This document shows positions 21,511 through 21,693 of a stretch of 21,693 bases of DNA, piece by piece. The stretch is taken from contig NZ_DBDF01000120.1 of assembly GCF_002293435.1 (NCBI RefSeq), positions 1 to 21,693 on the forward strand, written 5' to 3'. Every line of letters begins with the position of its first letter. The stretch's first letter is position 1. The position numbers and the translations under genes were made by a program. The notes under the pieces were generated by a model. It was not told the DNA's origin, searched no databases, and was given only the letters and a program-made list of their open reading frames with translations. The DNA comes from Bacteroides sp. UBA939 (GTDB lineage: Bacteria > Bacteroidota > Bacteroidia > Bacteroidales > Bacteroidaceae).

Positions 21511-21567
21511 AGGAGGACTTTTCTCTCTAATAGGGGGATTTTTCTCTCTGGCAAGAAAAATCCTCCT
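21511..21567. repeat. Overlapping inverted repeats near the right edge
   Basis: GGATTTTTCT (21536-21545) pairs with AGAAAAATCC (21554-21563). AGGAGGA (21511-21517) can instead pair with TCCTCCT (21561-21567), so the two stems exclude each other in part. TTTTCTCTCT or TTTTTCTCTCT occurs twice as a direct repeat. Confidence 0.6.
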
Positions 21568-21639
21568 TAAAAGCAAAATAAGAATCTTCTAAGGGATGAT
21601 TACAGGATAACTTTGTACATAACATCTGGTTGAATGCTT

Positions 21640-21664
21640 TAGCCTGTATTATTCATATTGCAGG
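21640..21664 (-). repeat. Dispersed palindromic repeat copy, diverged
   Basis: The plus strand begins TAGCCTGTATTATTCATA and ends TTGCAGG, the reverse orientation of the 21419-21442 copy with a few changes. The 21133-21693 interval as a whole has no supported gene. Confidence 0.7.
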
Positions 21665-21693
21665 AGTTCAAAAGGGGTTATCGCTGTACAAAA

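Noticed and set aside
21330..21554. 74-residue minus-strand frame at the right edge
   Set aside because: Part of it is encoded by the dispersed palindrome and inverted repeats, so it is open by chance.
21202..21664. CRISPR array
   Set aside because: The repeats are palindromic, of unequal length and irregularly spaced, without uniform spacers or cas genes.

Overview
The window reads as Bacteroides or a close Bacteroidales relative. Several genes are preceded by the Bacteroides-type -7 element TAnnTTTG, sometimes with a TTG or TTTG about 18-20 bases upstream. Shine-Dalgarno sequences are mostly weak. The protein families are typical of gut Bacteroides: CTnDOT-type Tra proteins, DUF3873, DUF2795, a GH95 fucosidase and a LytS/LytTR pair.

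Region 1, about 1-10290, is the distal part of an integrative conjugative element (ICE). It opens inside traM and runs through traN, traO and traQ, which end at a strong terminator. The ICE backbone returns at 9276-9797 as a DUF3873 gene and a small membrane protein on the opposite strand. Between these lies cargo of lower GC: a PIN-domain protein with a 65-residue partner, an Fe-S nitroreductase-lipoprotein-metallohydrolase operon whose hydrolase is frameshifted, a decayed reading frame, and a two-gene module of a trypsin-like protease and an SMC/RecF-like ATPase. That protease-ATPase pair is the best candidate here for an undescribed defence-like system. No integrase lies in the window and the exact right end is not proven; the last ICE-like sequence fades out at about 10.1-10.3 kb.

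Region 2, about 10300-18450, looks chromosomal. It holds a LytS-type kinase and LytTR regulator, a HipA-like kinase overlapping a DUF3037 gene, a convergent RecQ-type helicase with an internal 24-bp tandem repeat, a secreted 184-residue protein, a DUF2795 protein, a PduO-type cobalamin adenosyltransferase and a methyltransferase-like protein.

Region 3, about 18450-21693, holds a GH95 alpha-L-fucosidase on the minus strand with dispersed palindromic repeats on both sides. The same repeat family also forms the 3' end of the histidine kinase gene at 11322-11346. The 560 bases upstream of the fucosidase contain no supported gene but carry a dense set of long perfect inverted repeats, a second feature worth following up.
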